Made by a program: the position numbers and the translations under genes | The notes under the pieces: model-generated | What the model was told of the DNA's origin: nothing | What the model saw: the letters and a program-made list of their open reading frames with translations, nothing else | The model's database searches: none | Origin: Nilaparvata lugens | Taxonomy: Eukaryota > Arthropoda > Insecta > Hemiptera > Delphacidae | Direction of reading: 5' to 3' | Assembly: GCF_014356525.2 (NCBI RefSeq) | Contig: NC_052507.1 | Coordinates: forward strand, 40,102,368-40,166,367 | Length of the DNA: 64,000 nt | Shown: piece by piece, positions 32,105 through 44,685 of the stretch | How the letters are laid out: every line of letters begins with the position of its first letter | Position numbering within the stretch: position 1 is the stretch's first letter

Positions 32105-33830
32105 GCAGTACAATCATTGAATTCGTAAATTGAGTTTAGCATAGCTAGTGTAATATAAATATTTCAACCAAAAATTTTAAAGAATTCTCTACATGGAATG
32201 ATGTCATTATTTTTTTCCATTCCAAATTAATGGGTTTAAAGTCAGAGATGAAATCATTACCGGATACCCCAGCAGACGCTGATAATTGCATACTTGCATA
32301 TATAACATTTTTTAGGAATAAAAATAGTACCCTTTTTCAAAATTGTTCAAAAAAAAAGTACTCCGATTTTCTTATTCATATTCAAGAGTAGCCCTAACAA
32401 AATATATAATATTGTTTGCATATTATGATCTATGAAACTTTTATTTTAGTTTAGAAAATGTAAATATTGTATGTAAAAGAATGCATTAAAAGTGTTATTC
32501 ATTTATTTTTCAATACCATTGAAGTGGACATTCATTTAAAAGAAACTTCCTAATCCTTGAGGTTTTCTCAAATATGATTCCTCACATTACTCTATTGATC
32601 TTATTATATCCGTGCACTTACTTCAGAAAAACATATTTAACTATTGATGGTTCATCCTCGAAACTCGCATTGCTAACAGCTAAGTTCTCAATTTCTTTTT
32701 CACCGAAAAACAATTCTTTTCTTATGTTCGCTGAAATCTGCTGCTGGAGTATTATGAAATGAAACGTTCTATCCGAAAATAAGAAACAGAATTCTTCTAC
32801 AAAAACAAAAATATAAGGTATAACAGATTTGAGATTCCTGATTTGGTAGTCTTCAACTTGGGAGACCGGAAATATGAAATAAAGATTCTCTTGAAAATAA
32901 TGAGTATCTTGTCCAGTTTCCTTCATTCTTTACCTTCAAGCCAAAGCGTAGGTTTTCATAACATGAATGATATAAACGAATAATTTTTTGGGGAGGAAGT
33001 GTAGGTCAGAGTATATTGGTGGAAGATGCTATTCCACCTGTGAATATTATCTGATATAAGAATATGGAAAATATTTGCAGAATTTCGCCAACGTTTGAAA
33101 CATACATGTTTTGCGAAAGCAGCCGGGAGATATGAATAATGATTGGCTGGTGAAGCAGCTGTTCAGAAGAAATATTAGTTTCCCTTTCTTGAGGAAAACA
33201 GTCACCCGCAGACCTGGTGCAAGCCAATAAGTATCGAGTGAAACATATCCTGGAGGCGTTCTTTGAGATCGTGGAAAACAAAGCGCTGCATACCTATTCG
33301 CTTCCGCTTCGGTGAAAAAAGGCAGGTAAACAGAAAAGAAATCGAACACTAAGTTTGGGCTGCACAGTACTTTATGTAGCTCTCTTGGGGCCAAGTTGGA
33401 CCTGGGTCAAAAAATAAGAAAGGAAAAAAGCAGTTAGTGTCGCTCAGGTTCAGACAGTACAGTTCTCCAGGGAAGACTAGATGGATGTCTCCGATCTCCA
33501 AGGCCTTCACTTTGATGATAAATCTTCCAAGACAAGTGCTTTTTATTGGATGCTGGACGATTTTCTCCTGAATTGTCGGTTATCCTGTTCAACAGGCCGC
33601 ATCTGACATTCTGGTATCCACTAGATTTGAATGTAGCCTTTACAACTGTATAGTTTCCTCCTTATATATTCATTTTCCCTAAATATTCGTTTACATCTTG
33701 TAATGGTTTTTTTCCTAGGGTAAAAAGATTTCACAACACATTCGAAAAGGATCCCCAATCATACCTATCTCCTAATTTCCCTTCTAAGAGAAATGTTCTG
33801 CTGCTTCCTTACAACAACTGAAAGCATGAC
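32105..33830. other. AT-rich intergenic sequence
   Basis: No recognisable gene. Overlapping minus-strand frames at 33006-33394 lack domain signatures, and the region has no repeat matches I can see. Confidence 0.4.
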
Positions 33831-33839
33831 AAATAATTG

Positions 33840-34053
33840 AAAACTTGACAAACTGGAGGGAAACTTGATGTATTCAAATATTGAAGAATTTAAAATAGGT
33901 TTATAACCATCCTCGGTTAAGCAAGAATCCATATGCAAAATTTCAAGTTAATCAGTCCAGTACTTCAGATGTGATGATGCATCAAAAATAATTTTCCTAT
34001 ACTTAACACCTGTATACGTGTATAATCCAGTTCTTTCCTTTATTATAGTGAGA
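33840..34053 (-). mobile_element. Small Helitron-like unit, 3' hairpin missing
   Basis: Read on the minus strand it matches 16747-16950 and 21029-21240: CTATAATAAA..AAGA(G/A)..TGG, TACTGGACT(A/G)ATTAACTTG and AAATTTTGC. It starts near TCTCACTATAATAAAGG at 34053. It diverges before the GCGAAGCACGGG hairpin and CTAG. It occurs here without the rest of the larger Helitron, which supports the idea that this 200-240 bp module is a separate element. Confidence 0.6.
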
Positions 34054-34069
34054 AGATACTAGATGGATG

Positions 34070-35395
34070 GATGATCATTGTTATTTTACTAAAAGATAGA
34101 ATAAGTCCAATAGTTTCCCTTTCAGAGGGAGTTTTGTCAACCCACAAAACTCATTTTTCATTTGAAGATATAACGTAAAGGTGCATAGGACCTTATTTTT
34201 TTGCTTAGCTTGCCAAAATACCCCTCATTCCAATATTAAAATTTTCGACTGACTGTACAGTGAGTCAGTCATTCTATCAGGGCTCGAATAATTTTGGATT
34301 TTTTATTAAATAAAAATGGAAGAGAATAATTTCTTTATAAATATCAACACCTTTATTCAAATTACCTGCATGTTTTTTCACATTGCCGATACAGCATTGA
34401 TAAACTGTAGACGTTTATTTAGCACTTTGTCTCAAAAAGCTTTTCTAGCTGAAAAATTAATAATGCATGCCACGTGTTGGCCTACACATTGCATCAGGAA
34501 AACAAAGTTTCATAACTATGGGCCAGTTGCACGTAAGTCTGTTAAATATGGACATTAACGCCGATTAACAAATCAACGTTAGTTTTACGGATTCATTTCT
34601 GTTCCACAAAGATCGGTTAGTTTTTAATTCCGATTAAGTTTTCCGGTTTACTAACCAAGATTTTAACGGTTCCACAATCCAGCATCTCTGTAATTCATCC
34701 GACAGTGATGTTATTGAAATCAATATTCTAAACAAATGGCAAAAAAGTGAGGTTATGCTATTGAAGCGGTCACTATTCATTACGTATGCGCCATAAAAAT
34801 GTTCTGTCTGTCGCCAGTGTTGTGCTATCTGCAAACGAACCTGATCGAAAACTAACCTCAAAAATCATAATCTAATTTTGAATGCTAATATCAGCTAAAT
34901 ACTATTTCCTATATTATTAATGAATGAAATTCATTCATATATTTAGCTCATATTTTGAATTCTGTAGTTTTTTTTTACCAAAAACTCATTTTGGAAGACA
35001 GCTATCAGTAGGTACCTAATCGGCTTTTGTTTGATTTAATTCCCCGTGTAATTTTTTTAAATACCAGATTAGTTTAATCGGCGTTATCGCTTGAAATTTC
35101 TTTTTTGTGCAACCAAAATGCATCGTTTAGCGCTAATCTAAATTAAAGTATAGCATCTTATCCCGATTAAACGTTAGCCGACGTAGGTGCAAATAGGGGA
35201 AAGTTTTTTTTTTAAATAGATGTTTTCGGGATAATCTCTTTGATGCAGCTGTTTCACATTCACCATATTAATATACAGAGAAAAATGAAATGTGAAAATG
35301 AAAATATTTATCAATTATCAAACCAATATTATTGAGGTTAAGTGGTATCAGGTAGAAAGCAATAATAGAAACAGATATTCCTTTTTTAATTTCGA
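34070..35395 (-). repeat. Repeat R, copy 2, interrupted
   Basis: An inverted match to 17018-17735, split at about 34519 by a 0.67-kb insert and resuming at about 35195. Landmarks are CCAAAATACCCCTCAT, CGACTGACTGTACAG, CACATTGC..GATACAGCATTG, AGACGTTTATT, GATGCAGCTGTTTCACATTC and ATCAGGTAGAAAGCAATAATAGAA. The plus-strand frame at 34316-34558 lies in this repeat and is not supported as a gene. Confidence 0.65.
34519..35195. mobile_element. TIR-type non-autonomous element within repeat R
   Basis: The insert starts GGGCCAGTTGCACGTAAGTC and ends with the inverted GACGTAGGTGCAAATAGGGG. Internal TTAATCGG/CCGATTAA motifs near both ends add to the inverted symmetry (34558-34570 and 35155-35170). Comparison with the uninterrupted R copy at 17 kb delimits it. 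GGGCC(G/A)GTTGCAC termini are familiar from insect MITEs. The target duplication is not clear, and no transposase is encoded. Confidence 0.6.
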
Positions 35396-37155
35396 CTATA
35401 TGATTTGGTGATTTTTTCATGAAATCGTATGTACCATTAATGGAATTTGAACATTAATTTTGAAAAATCTAGAAAGAAAATTGAAATTTGGGCTTCCAGG
35501 TGCACGAGATTGATATTTTTAGAATCTATGTACAAAATTTGGATATCCAATTCATTCCCGTTTTCCCGGTATGCAATCCACAAGTTGACATGATTTCATG
35601 CGAACAAACGAACACACAAACAAGCAAACAATACAACCCTACTTTCTCTTATCATATAGATAGTATTTAGTGCTATTTGAACATTCATTACCATCATAGG
35701 AGTCTTCATTACGCCCATTTTTTTCAATTATCAATTCTCTTGACTATTTTTGGTATACAGCAATCAATATTATGACCTACTCAAGCTTCCTGTACTTTTT
35801 ACTTTGTTGTTCTCTCATATAAGCTTCCCGAAGACAGTTATCCCATCTCGATCGATTCAATACATCATAATAACACTTTCTTCAGTATTTATTACAGCCT
35901 ACATTTTGATAAATATATAGTAATTGATCCAGTTAAAAGTGTCACATCCTGGTCACAGGCCTGGTCGTGGTAGGAGCCTTCTTTACAGATATATTTTGTA
36001 TGTTCATGAAGAAAAACTAAAAATATATCTATATTTTTAGTTTTTTTCCAAAATAAATAATTGGGCACCATTTTCTGAACGGGAAATATGTAAGAGAATT
36101 TCACTCGAATGAATTATCAATATTTGAACTAGGCTTATGATGGACAAATGACAGTGTGTTGGTACTCAATTGAAAAACTAAAGTAATCATAAGAAACCAT
36201 TTCAAGAATTCTATGGTTAATCTTAGGCTATTTTGGTTCTCTAAAGAACCAAAGAAGTTAATCTTCTGGTCAATTAATCATTAGATATAGAAAAATGTTG
36301 GAGGTTGAATGACAAGAGATGTTGACTATAAATAAGTAGACCATTAACCAAACTATAACTTGACGTTCGATTATTCAGGAATAAGTTTTCTGAGCTACAT
36401 TATTCAAAAAGCCGATATCAGTAAGCTTATTCAAATACGTGAACGTAGAATACATCAATGACATCAATGATAGAAAGCTTCACGAAGAGAATTATAATCA
36501 TAATAATTTAGATTAGTCTATTTGTCAAGAGTAGGGTGAGATTGACATCTCATTCAGACGTTGAGAAATTAGATGTCAAAATTCAGTACATTTTTCATTC
36601 GCTTCCAGATAGCCAGCCCTAGAAAACGATTGAAATGGAAATAAACTGTTAGTCCAGTAAGAGCCGAAGTTAGGGTAAGAGGTACTTGAATTTTGAAATC
36701 CAGCTATTCAAGCCAATAAAACAGCTCTGGAAGGTGCGACTTATTCTCAATCGAATCAATCCATTTGAGAAAGTTCTTATGCAACTGAAAAGCTGCAAAG
36801 CAATCAATTACTCTTACTCGAGCACCTTGAGAAAGTTTCGAGTGGAAACTTCCAAGCATTATTTATTATCATTTTTCAGTTGGAGAGCAATTTAGAAATG
36901 TGTTTCGATCAGATTACCGATTCATACACTTGCCCTAGGAGTGGAGCCCTCAATTTTTTAACCTGTGAAAATTATCGAAAAATACTTCGTTTTAGTATTA
37001 CATTAGTTCTATGATTGTGCTTGGGTAATAGGACGTTTGATTATGAGAAATATTGATAATATTTAAAATAAAAAATCCTATATTGTTTGATTCAATGCAT
37101 TCTTCGATATTTTCATAATTTCCAACAAATTAGTCAATATTTACAATGTGCAAAC
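35396..37155. other. AT-rich intergenic sequence
   Basis: No gene or repeat recognised. Short frames such as 35892-36104 minus and 36686-36895 plus lack any signature. Confidence 0.4.
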
Positions 37156-37163
37156 TTCTATTA

Positions 37164-37828
37164 CAGTGGCATATCCAGAAAAAAATTTCGGGGGGGGGAT
37201 CATAACATTGGAGTAGAAAGCACTTGAACTTTGACAGAGACACCGGGGGGGTGTGGGGGTCATGGAATACCTGGAATACCCCGCACCAAAGGGGGGTCCC
37301 CCCCGGAAAATTTTGAAGATATACCTTCAATTTGGTGCGATTTTACTCAATTTCCACTTGAAAACAAACATTCAAGTTTTTTTGGTGATCAGTAGACCAA
37401 GTATTATTTCGATTTCTCCTTGAAAATTTCATAGGCCTATGGGTTTTCGATTAAATAGCAAATAGAATGAGACGGAATAGAATTTTATTAGTCATTCAAT
37501 TGTTGAGAAATAGTGATTTTGTAGAAGGGCTACTCATTATTAGATGTCCCTCCTTTCAACGGTAGAAACTACGCCCGTTCATCATAACCGGAGTACTCTC
37601 TAGTAGAAGCTGCTGGAGCTTTGTTTAAGAATATGCATGGAACTGAATAAACTATAATCAACTATAAGCTATATTAAATTCCTCCATAATGAAGATGGTG
37701 AAAAATTAACTAACTTTGAAGTGCTATCTGTAGTTTCTCTATCCCCTGCGATCTAGTCACAAAAAATTCAGGTTCTATTTCGGGGGGTGGGGATAGATCC
37801 CGATATCCCCCCCCTGGATACGCCACTG
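37164..37828. mobile_element. Non-autonomous hAT-type element with 8-bp target duplication
   Basis: The terminal inverted repeats are CAGTGGCATATCCAG (37164-37178) and CTGGATACGCCACTG (37814-37828), one mismatch in 15. They are flanked by a perfect 8-bp direct repeat, TTCTATTA (37156-37163 and 37829-37836). CAG...CTG ends with 8-bp duplications are characteristic of the hAT superfamily. G-runs sit just inside the left end and C-runs just inside the right, as in many such families. No transposase is encoded in 665 bp. Confidence 0.88.
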
Positions 37829-37836
37829 TTCTATTA

Positions 37837-38164
37837 TCATGTGTTCACAACATTGTCACTCACTTGTGTTATAGTATTTGTACCATTTGGAAAATACAAA
37901 AAATTCTATTGTTATTTAGGGCACTTACAAAAATTATTCGTTCGGGATAATTAGGGTTCTTACTAATTAGGCAAGAATGCCTTTTATCAATGCCTATGAG
38001 CTGTGTACTGCTGCTTATTTGATAAAATTATTAAGTTGCTTCTTTCTGAAACAATTCTTATTTCAACAGATCCTGACAGAATCTTCAAAGTAAAAGACAA
38101 TCTTACAGTATATCCAGTCAGACAAGTACTTATATTACTAAAGGAAACATTACCGTTTCATACC
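37837..38164. other. AT-rich intergenic sequence
   Basis: Nothing recognised. Confidence 0.4.
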
Positions 38165-39170
38165 TGATATAAATGAAATGAATAAAAATGAATAAAATGT
38201 TTATTTCCCAAAAAAAACTAAAACTACAACATCAATTACACAAAATATTAGATAAATTACAATATTACATACAATAGTTGGTTAAAAAAATTCTTATGTG
38301 TCCTCTACTTGTTCAGATTTTTCTGTGTGGAAATTGACCTACTCCACTATGGCGTACCATGTTCTAGAGTAGGTTTTGTTAGTTTTTTGTGCGTATTATT
38401 AATTAGTTAGTGTTTAGTAAGTCATTAGGTGGTTAGTTGTTGTTTGAAATAATGTTTTCTATGTTCTGTCTTCCTTTGCTCATCAACCAATTGTGTACTA
38501 TTGTTTTGAACTTCCTAGGATGATTAATCTGTTTAAAGTATGCAGGGAGTAGATTATATAATTTTGGTGCTAAATGATTGAAATGTCTCTGGTATAGAGC
38601 CTTCCTTGCAACACTGGTGATGAGAAGATTCCTGTATCTGGTGTTGTGGTTGTGGTTTCTGGTTTGGAATGTTGTTGGGTTCTTGTGTAATCGGCATAGT
38701 ATCTCCTTACAGTAAAGCTGTCTTGGATCCATCACGTCAAACTCATTGAACAGCTGGTCTGATGAATAGCGTGGAGGCTTCTGGTTGATGACCCTCATGA
38801 TCAGCTTCTGTACCCTGAGGAGCGGTTCGATGTGCAAGAAGCTTGCACCCCCCCATCCCACAATCCCATACAGCATGAGGGACTGTGCTAGAGAGAAGTA
38901 GATAACCCTTAGACATCCCTTGTCGACCAGTATCCTCAGAATCCTGAATCTGTAGATGGTCTTCCTCAGTCTCCCGCATAATTCATTGAGATGATGATCC
39001 CAGCGCAGAAAAGAGTCGATAGTAACTCCCAGGTATTTCTGTGACTGTTTCCTGTGAACTGTGTATGAAGTGTTATTCCGTTGATTCTCGATTACTATCT
39101 CATCTCCTCTTGGCTGTCCATGTTGATTCGCCGAAAAGGTCAGAAAGAAGGTTTTCTCATATACAATTTC
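38165..39170 (-). pseudogene. LINE d: 3' fragment (C-terminal ORF2 and tail)
   Basis: A single open minus-strand frame runs from about 39165 to the stop at 38433. It carries EKTFFLTFSANQ, QKYLGVTIDSFLRWDHHL, FSLAQSLMLYGIVGWGG, LLRVQKLIMRVINQKPPRYS, NHNTRYRNLL and HLAPKLYNLLPAY. These are the thumb and C-terminal blocks of a Jockey/R1-like non-LTR reverse transcriptase, without its catalytic palm. The 3' UTR runs to about 38165 and ends in AATAAACATTTTATTC followed by ATTCATTT-type repeats, a microsatellite tail. The 5' truncation is near 39170. The frame itself is undamaged, which suggests a young insertion. Confidence 0.8.
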
Positions 39171-39297
39171 TGATGTTCAAGCATTCCTCATTTCTGTTCC
39201 AATTTCCATTATTCATATCAGAAATGATAATATCAATAGCATTGTATTCTTTCTTTCAATCTATTCACATTCATAGATCATAATTTTACTATCAACA

Positions 39298-39977
39298 CTA
39301 GCCGTCAGGCTCGCTTTGCTCGCCATATCCGTCTAGCCTGGGGGCTCCGCCCCCTGGACCCCCGATTGGATCGTCCAAAAATAAGATCAGCAAGCTCGCT
39401 TCGCTCGCCTGCATTTTTCATTTGAGCATTTTTATCGTATGTTGGGACGATCCAGTCGGGGGTCCAGACTAAACGTCTGGCTAAACGGATATGGCGAGCG
39501 AAGCGAGCCTGACTGCTAGTAATATAATATTCCCAGGAATAGCTCTGATTGAAGTAGCAGTGCCCAATCAATTTTCCCGCGATAAATGCATTTCAATCTT
39601 CAACTTGGTGCCAACCTAACAAAGTCAACTCAACTAAATGCCAAATTATTAATTTAGTTACCAGTTAACAACTGTTTCGAAGAGATACTCTCTCTAGATT
39701 ATAGTTCTATATTAACATATGGTATGGACATTTTTCAATTATAATTAAGAGAATAAGAAGAATATACATGATAAAAGACGAACTTTAAACCCTTAAAAAC
39801 CACCCTTAGAGTTAAAATATTGCCAAAAGATTTCTTAGTGCGCCTCTAAAGGGCCAACTGAACATACCTATCAAATTTGAACTTATTTGGTCCGGCAAAT
39901 TTTTAGTTCAGCGAGTGAGTGAGTGAGTCAGTCAGTCAGTCAGTCAGTGAGTGCCATTTCGGTTTTATATATATAGA
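39298..39977 (-). mobile_element. Non-autonomous Helitron, family 1, copy C (both ends intact)
   Basis: On the minus strand it starts TCTATATATATAAAACC at 39977 after A, passes the GACT/CACT repeat, and ends CTAG at 39301-39298 before T. The middle matches copies A and B. As in B, an inverted copy of the 3' terminus lies inside (GCGAGCGAAGCGAGCC ending at CTAGT, about 39494-39520). Here the two termini are about 220 bp apart, instead of 118, and the extra sequence repeats the GGATCGTCC and GGACGATCC blocks. No Rep/helicase gene. Confidence 0.85.
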
Positions 39978-41285
39978 TAACATATTCGTATGAATAATAT
40001 TGAAATTACACTTATTGTAATATAAGAAAAACTTCAAGCTTCCATTATCTAGCTCATGGAATTCAAAACATCATTTTGAATGTGAATTTCGCCAACGTTT
40101 ATAAATCACTAATGCTTTATCCTGCAGTGTATATACCTCGTACTAAAATGTAAATCTGTAGGAGAATGCGACTCGGCTATGTGGAAACTATGAGCTGGCG
40201 CGTTCCAAACCCATAAAAAGTTACCACTCAAAATGACGCTTGCCATTATCTGTAACAGCTTCTGAAATAAATGAGTGTGAAGTTTGCCGCACCCAGCGTT
40301 CAGGCCAAATACTGCTTGCTGCTCTACATCCACGGCACTTGTGAGCGAACCGTAATAGTCGGCATGTTTATTCTATAGAGATATTAGCATTTTGTTAGTG
40401 ATGAGCTGATTTGGAGCATGCAATGAACACTCATAGAACGGTTTTAAGCCTTATTATCAGGAACTCATTGAAGCGTATTCTTCGTTCATACAAGTACAAC
40501 GCAAGTAGCTATCTTATGGTGGAATATATTAAGGTTGCAGATTCCCACTTCAGAATAATTATGACTCTGTTTATGCAGTGTATCTTCATAGTTATAGTGT
40601 ATCTGCCCATTGGATATCATAAAATAATTATATTATAATTCTTACAGTCGTTGAAAGAACTTGTTATTAATAAGAGTGTTACTAGTCTAATTGCTCAATA
40701 AATTTCATTTTAGTCGGCGAACCAATATTTTTCCCATTAAAAGGGCGGTGATCGTTCAGTGAATGGAATAAAATATTTACTAGTTGAGACAGTGTTATCA
40801 AATTCGACTCTCTGTATTTTGAATTTTCCAATGCATGAAATTTCAATATTATAATATGTTCAGTATCTTGAATTTTCATGTGAATCCTTCATCTGATTCT
40901 CAGCTCATGTTTTTGATGTATTCTACCACATATTATTATATCACCCCATCCACACGAAATTCATCTCTCCATTCTAATTTTTTCTTACCTACAACACTCG
41001 TCCCAACTCTCGGAATCCAGCGAAAACTTCTATTGCACTTGAGTAGAGGGCCAACATTGTTCCACCATTCATAAGTATCATTAATGGAGAGCTATATCAC
41101 CGGCAACTTTTCGCAGTTTATACTCTGTTAGGACTAAACGAGTAGACATAAAATTGCTGCATACTCTAGTTGTTGAGATTGTTACCAGCTCACTCTTTTG
41201 CGAACGACATTGTGCGAGCGAAGAGTACCTTAAAGACGATAAAAGTTTTCTTCTGTGACTTGATGAAATTTTCACGTCAAGTGTT
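39978..41285. other. AT-rich intergenic sequence
   Basis: No gene or repeat recognised. Confidence 0.4.
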
Positions 41286-41800
41286 CACCTAGATTGCAGA
41301 AGTTTGCCGATGCACCCCCTTCATTTTTGCACGCTTTATCCTGGCCCGGTGCTGAGAGTCCTGAGTCTGAGGTTTTGCCGACCCAAATAACGGATAGTGA
41401 GAGGGGTAGTGGGCTTTATCTGTGTTGTAGACTGTTCGAAGGGTTCGTCCCCCGGGAGCCCGGGACTGGCCTGTGCATATTTCATCACACAGACGGACAA
41501 GATGCTCCTTCATCTGTCTTCTTCCACCTCGACCCCTCCGCGCCATCTTTACCGCTCCCTCCCGCAACTTTTAGTCATATTTCTTCATCGCCCCCTTCCA
41601 CATTTCCCATACTCGCTAGTCTGCTGGAAACAAAACGATGTCATCGCTTTTTCACGCCATCTTGTGTCCCTTTTTTCTCAACGACTACCCTTTCCCTTTA
41701 TTATCATGATGCCCTGCTCTCTAGTACAGCAGCCGACTGACTCGACCTCATTCAGAAATATGCCCCATAAACTGTTTGTCTCTCGGTGAAGGCAAACGTG
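41286..41800. other. G+C-richer block of unknown function
   Basis: This patch is far less AT-rich than its flanks (for example GTCCCCCGGGAGCCCGGGAC, CTCGACCCCTCCGCGCC). Overlapping frames on both strands (41294-41740 and 41397-41789 plus, 41289-41567 minus) reflect the lack of AT-rich stops and have no domain. It could be a promoter-proximal or 5' UTR region of a host gene outside this window; no TATA or splice structure supports one clearly. Confidence 0.25.
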
Positions 41801-42217
41801 ACTGATTCGATGTATTTTCTCTACAAGAAAATTCGTCATCTGGTGTGATTAGGAAACGTGACTCAATTGAACGGATCTCTCATTACGAATTTTAATGTTT
41901 CAAAGAAAAGTCCCTTAGAATAACTAAGTCATTGCCTTATTATAGAAACATTATTATTATATAAGTTTAATCCCCGATTCAAATCTTTCTCTTAAAAATT
42001 TTGAAGTCATTAGAGGTTGAACTTTGATGCAACTTTCTTTGTTGAAAAGAGAACTTCAATTTTCATTCCCTGTAGTTAGTTACATTACACATTTATCTCG
42101 AGTTTCATTGGTCTTGAGAATGAGTTTCATATCCCTAGGTATTTGAATTTAGTTATTTCACAGTATCCTCCAAGAAATATTTTGCATTTTATGTTCATTT
42201 GTCCGCAATAATGAAAA

Positions 42218-42387
42218 AATCTGGTGTGGCGCACTCACACAACTTTCCTTGCCGTTATGAAAATTGATCACCTGACGCTAGTGTTCCCGCGCATCTCAAG
42301 TCTACTATTCAAAGATTTGAGCCAGCTGGTGACAGGACAATAACGCTGGAGACACACGAGGTCTACTATCTCTTCATAGTGAATCAT
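42218..42387. repeat. Dispersed repeat M, copy 2
   Basis: An inverted copy of 841-1006, from ATCTGGTGTGGCGCACTCAC to TCTTCATAGTGAATC. It continues without interruption at the point where copy 1 is joined to Helitron A. Confidence 0.65.
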
Positions 42388-42794
42388 TCAATAGAATCAA
42401 CAGTTGCCAACAGTTTGCAATTGGATAATCATATTTTCTCGAATTTCGAGCTTATATTTAATTTGAGGTGAAAATGTTACTGAACATTAATTGTAGAGAT
42501 TCTCATGCTCAATCTTTTCCACTCGAAATTTTTTGTTTAAATTGTATCTGAAGCCTGATAATTGAGAATCTAAAATCAAAATTTGTATAGATGGGGCGGA
42601 GCTCCGGAAATTTTTACAGATATGGGACTTGTGGCAGTTGATAGAGCTTATTGATGACTATTTTAGGTATAACATTAATCGAAATCGTTGGAGCCGTTTT
42701 CGAGAAAATCGCGAAAAACCCTGTTTCGTATCGGATCCTTATATTGTGAGGACCTTACGTTCCGAATTTCAAGTCATTCCATTTATTGGGAGAT

Positions 42795-42881
<87 letters not shown>

Positions 42882-43334
42882 AAGTAAAATGAAATCAAAA
42901 TGAAAGTAAAATTACAAATCACACAATTATTTCAACAAATCTTTACTCATACATCTAAAGCAGTTTCCTTATATTCTCGTTCTCACCTCCAAATCGTGAT
43001 GATGATTATTATAGTGCTGTAATTATTTCCTATGCTTATTCACCATTCTTCATCAATCTGCAAATGTCATAATGATTAAAATATCATTCTTATTGAGGAA
43101 TACAGTTGATATTCTATGATATTTGAGCTTTGACTCCCTTAATTCACCGATACATGATTGAGCCTTCAATTTTTGTTTATGCGTGATTATAGAAGACTGT
43201 AAAATGAAGTTAACTTTTTTAACTCTAAACTATGACTGTCACAGTTCATGAGAGATTTCAATAACTGTTCAAATAACTCTTCCATTACTGAACTCTATAA
43301 TTATCAATAAATAGAGTTGCAACAGGCCGCAGAA
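42388..43334. other. AT-rich intergenic sequence around the (AC)n tract
   Basis: Nothing apart from the microsatellite. Confidence 0.4.
42796..42879. repeat. (AC)n microsatellite
   Basis: A pure dinucleotide tract of 84 bp, 42 repeats. The His-Thr frame through it is not a gene. Confidence 0.98.
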
Positions 43335-43916
43335 TAAATGATTGATTGATTGAGTACTTTATTTATGTAGATTACAATATGTACTGGCTTTTACACTTAT
43401 ATGCAATAGCTTACAATACAGCAAAATTATAGATGAATTTACATAATATAGACTAAGATAATGATTTTTGAAGTGCATATGATATGAAAAAAGAAATTGG
43501 TAATAGCTATAGATAATATTGTTATGCATCTTCATAAATTGGCGGAGCTTTGGACATATCAATGTCCATTCTTCGGAAAGAATATTAAAAATATCCTCCC
43601 CACTAACTCTCTATCAAAACGTTAATTTAATTAATCAAACTGAGGATTAATTTGTAAATGAAAATTGATGAAGTGAAATAATTATACAGGTGAATAAGAT
43701 CAAATCATTGATTAATAAAATGGAGTAGGCTGAAAGTAGATCAGGGTAATCAACTTTCAATAATATACAGCAGTATGCAGTGGATTATTGAAATAACATG
43801 AGTTTATATAATATACAATATATAGTCTACAATTTATTCTATAACAGGTTTATAGGTTTGTATTGGTGGGATGGGTGAGGATGGTTGTCTTGTGATCGTT
43901 CTAGGGCTGGATAGTT

Positions 43917-44660
43917 TCAGTCATTTGTTCCAAAAGATGTTTTTTTTGAAGTCAGGATGAAGCTCGCTGGGCTCTCGATAGACCTGATAGAAACAGGAAG
44001 TGCATTCCATGCACGACATCCACTGACTAAGAAGGATTTTGTGAAAATAGTGGTTCGATGGTTGGGTATCCTTAAAGTACTTTCTCCGGTTCTTGTATGT
44101 GAAACATCTATCCTCCTACCTTCAGAAACAAATTTGAAATCATCTTTGAAATAGTTCGGATTTCCGTATTCCAAGATATCTCTAACAAGCTTGACTATTC
44201 GAAAACGTCTTTGATCGGCAAGCTTCAATGTTGAATTAGCAATGTGGGCTGGGGTGATATGATCATGGCGTTGTAGAGAGTAGACGAAACGTAGACAATA
44301 ATTTTGGCAACACTGTAGTTTATCATTCAGAGTGACTTGCATATCGTTGAGAACAGAATTGCAATACATCAAATGTGATAAGATAAGAGATTGAACCAAT
44401 AATAATTTGATGTTTCTAGGGAGTATGTCGTGCATTTTCTTCAATGCGTGCATAGCTGAGAATACCTTTTTACAAGTTTTGTCACTTGTCCCGACCAGTC
44501 AAGAGTATTATTCATAATAATGCCTAAATTTTTAACTGAGCTACAGTAAGGAATTTCATTACCATCCACACTAATTTTGTGAATTGATTCAAGGTCAATA
44601 TTATTTATAAGACGAGAATATCCTATTATAATGGGTTGTGTTTTGATGGGATTAAGCTTA
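43917..44660 (-). pseudogene. LINE e ORF2, C-terminal region
   Basis: After a break, a thumb segment (KNLGIIMNNTLDWSGQVTKL, about 44540-44470) leads to the intact 44453-43917 frame. That frame has PRNIKLLLVQSLILSHLMYC, LQCCQNYCLRFVYSL, DHITPAH and RIPNHRTTIFTKSFLVSG, then RAWNALPVSIRS, ending in a stop. The HRTTIFTKSFLVSGCRAWNALP type of ending is found in many arthropod CR1/L2-like ORF2 proteins. Confidence 0.8.
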
Positions 44661-44685
44661 AGGCCATTTTTCTTTGTCCATTCAA

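Noticed and set aside
33006..33394. Two overlapping minus-strand frames of 91 and 115 codons
   Set aside because: No recognisable motif or splice context; length is within chance expectation.
41289..41789. Overlapping frames of 92-148 codons on both strands in the G+C block
   Set aside because: Frames on opposite strands over the same bases, with no domain, are expected where stop codons are rare because of base composition.
42688..42903. Frame with a long His-Thr stretch
   Set aside because: It is the (AC)n microsatellite read as codons.
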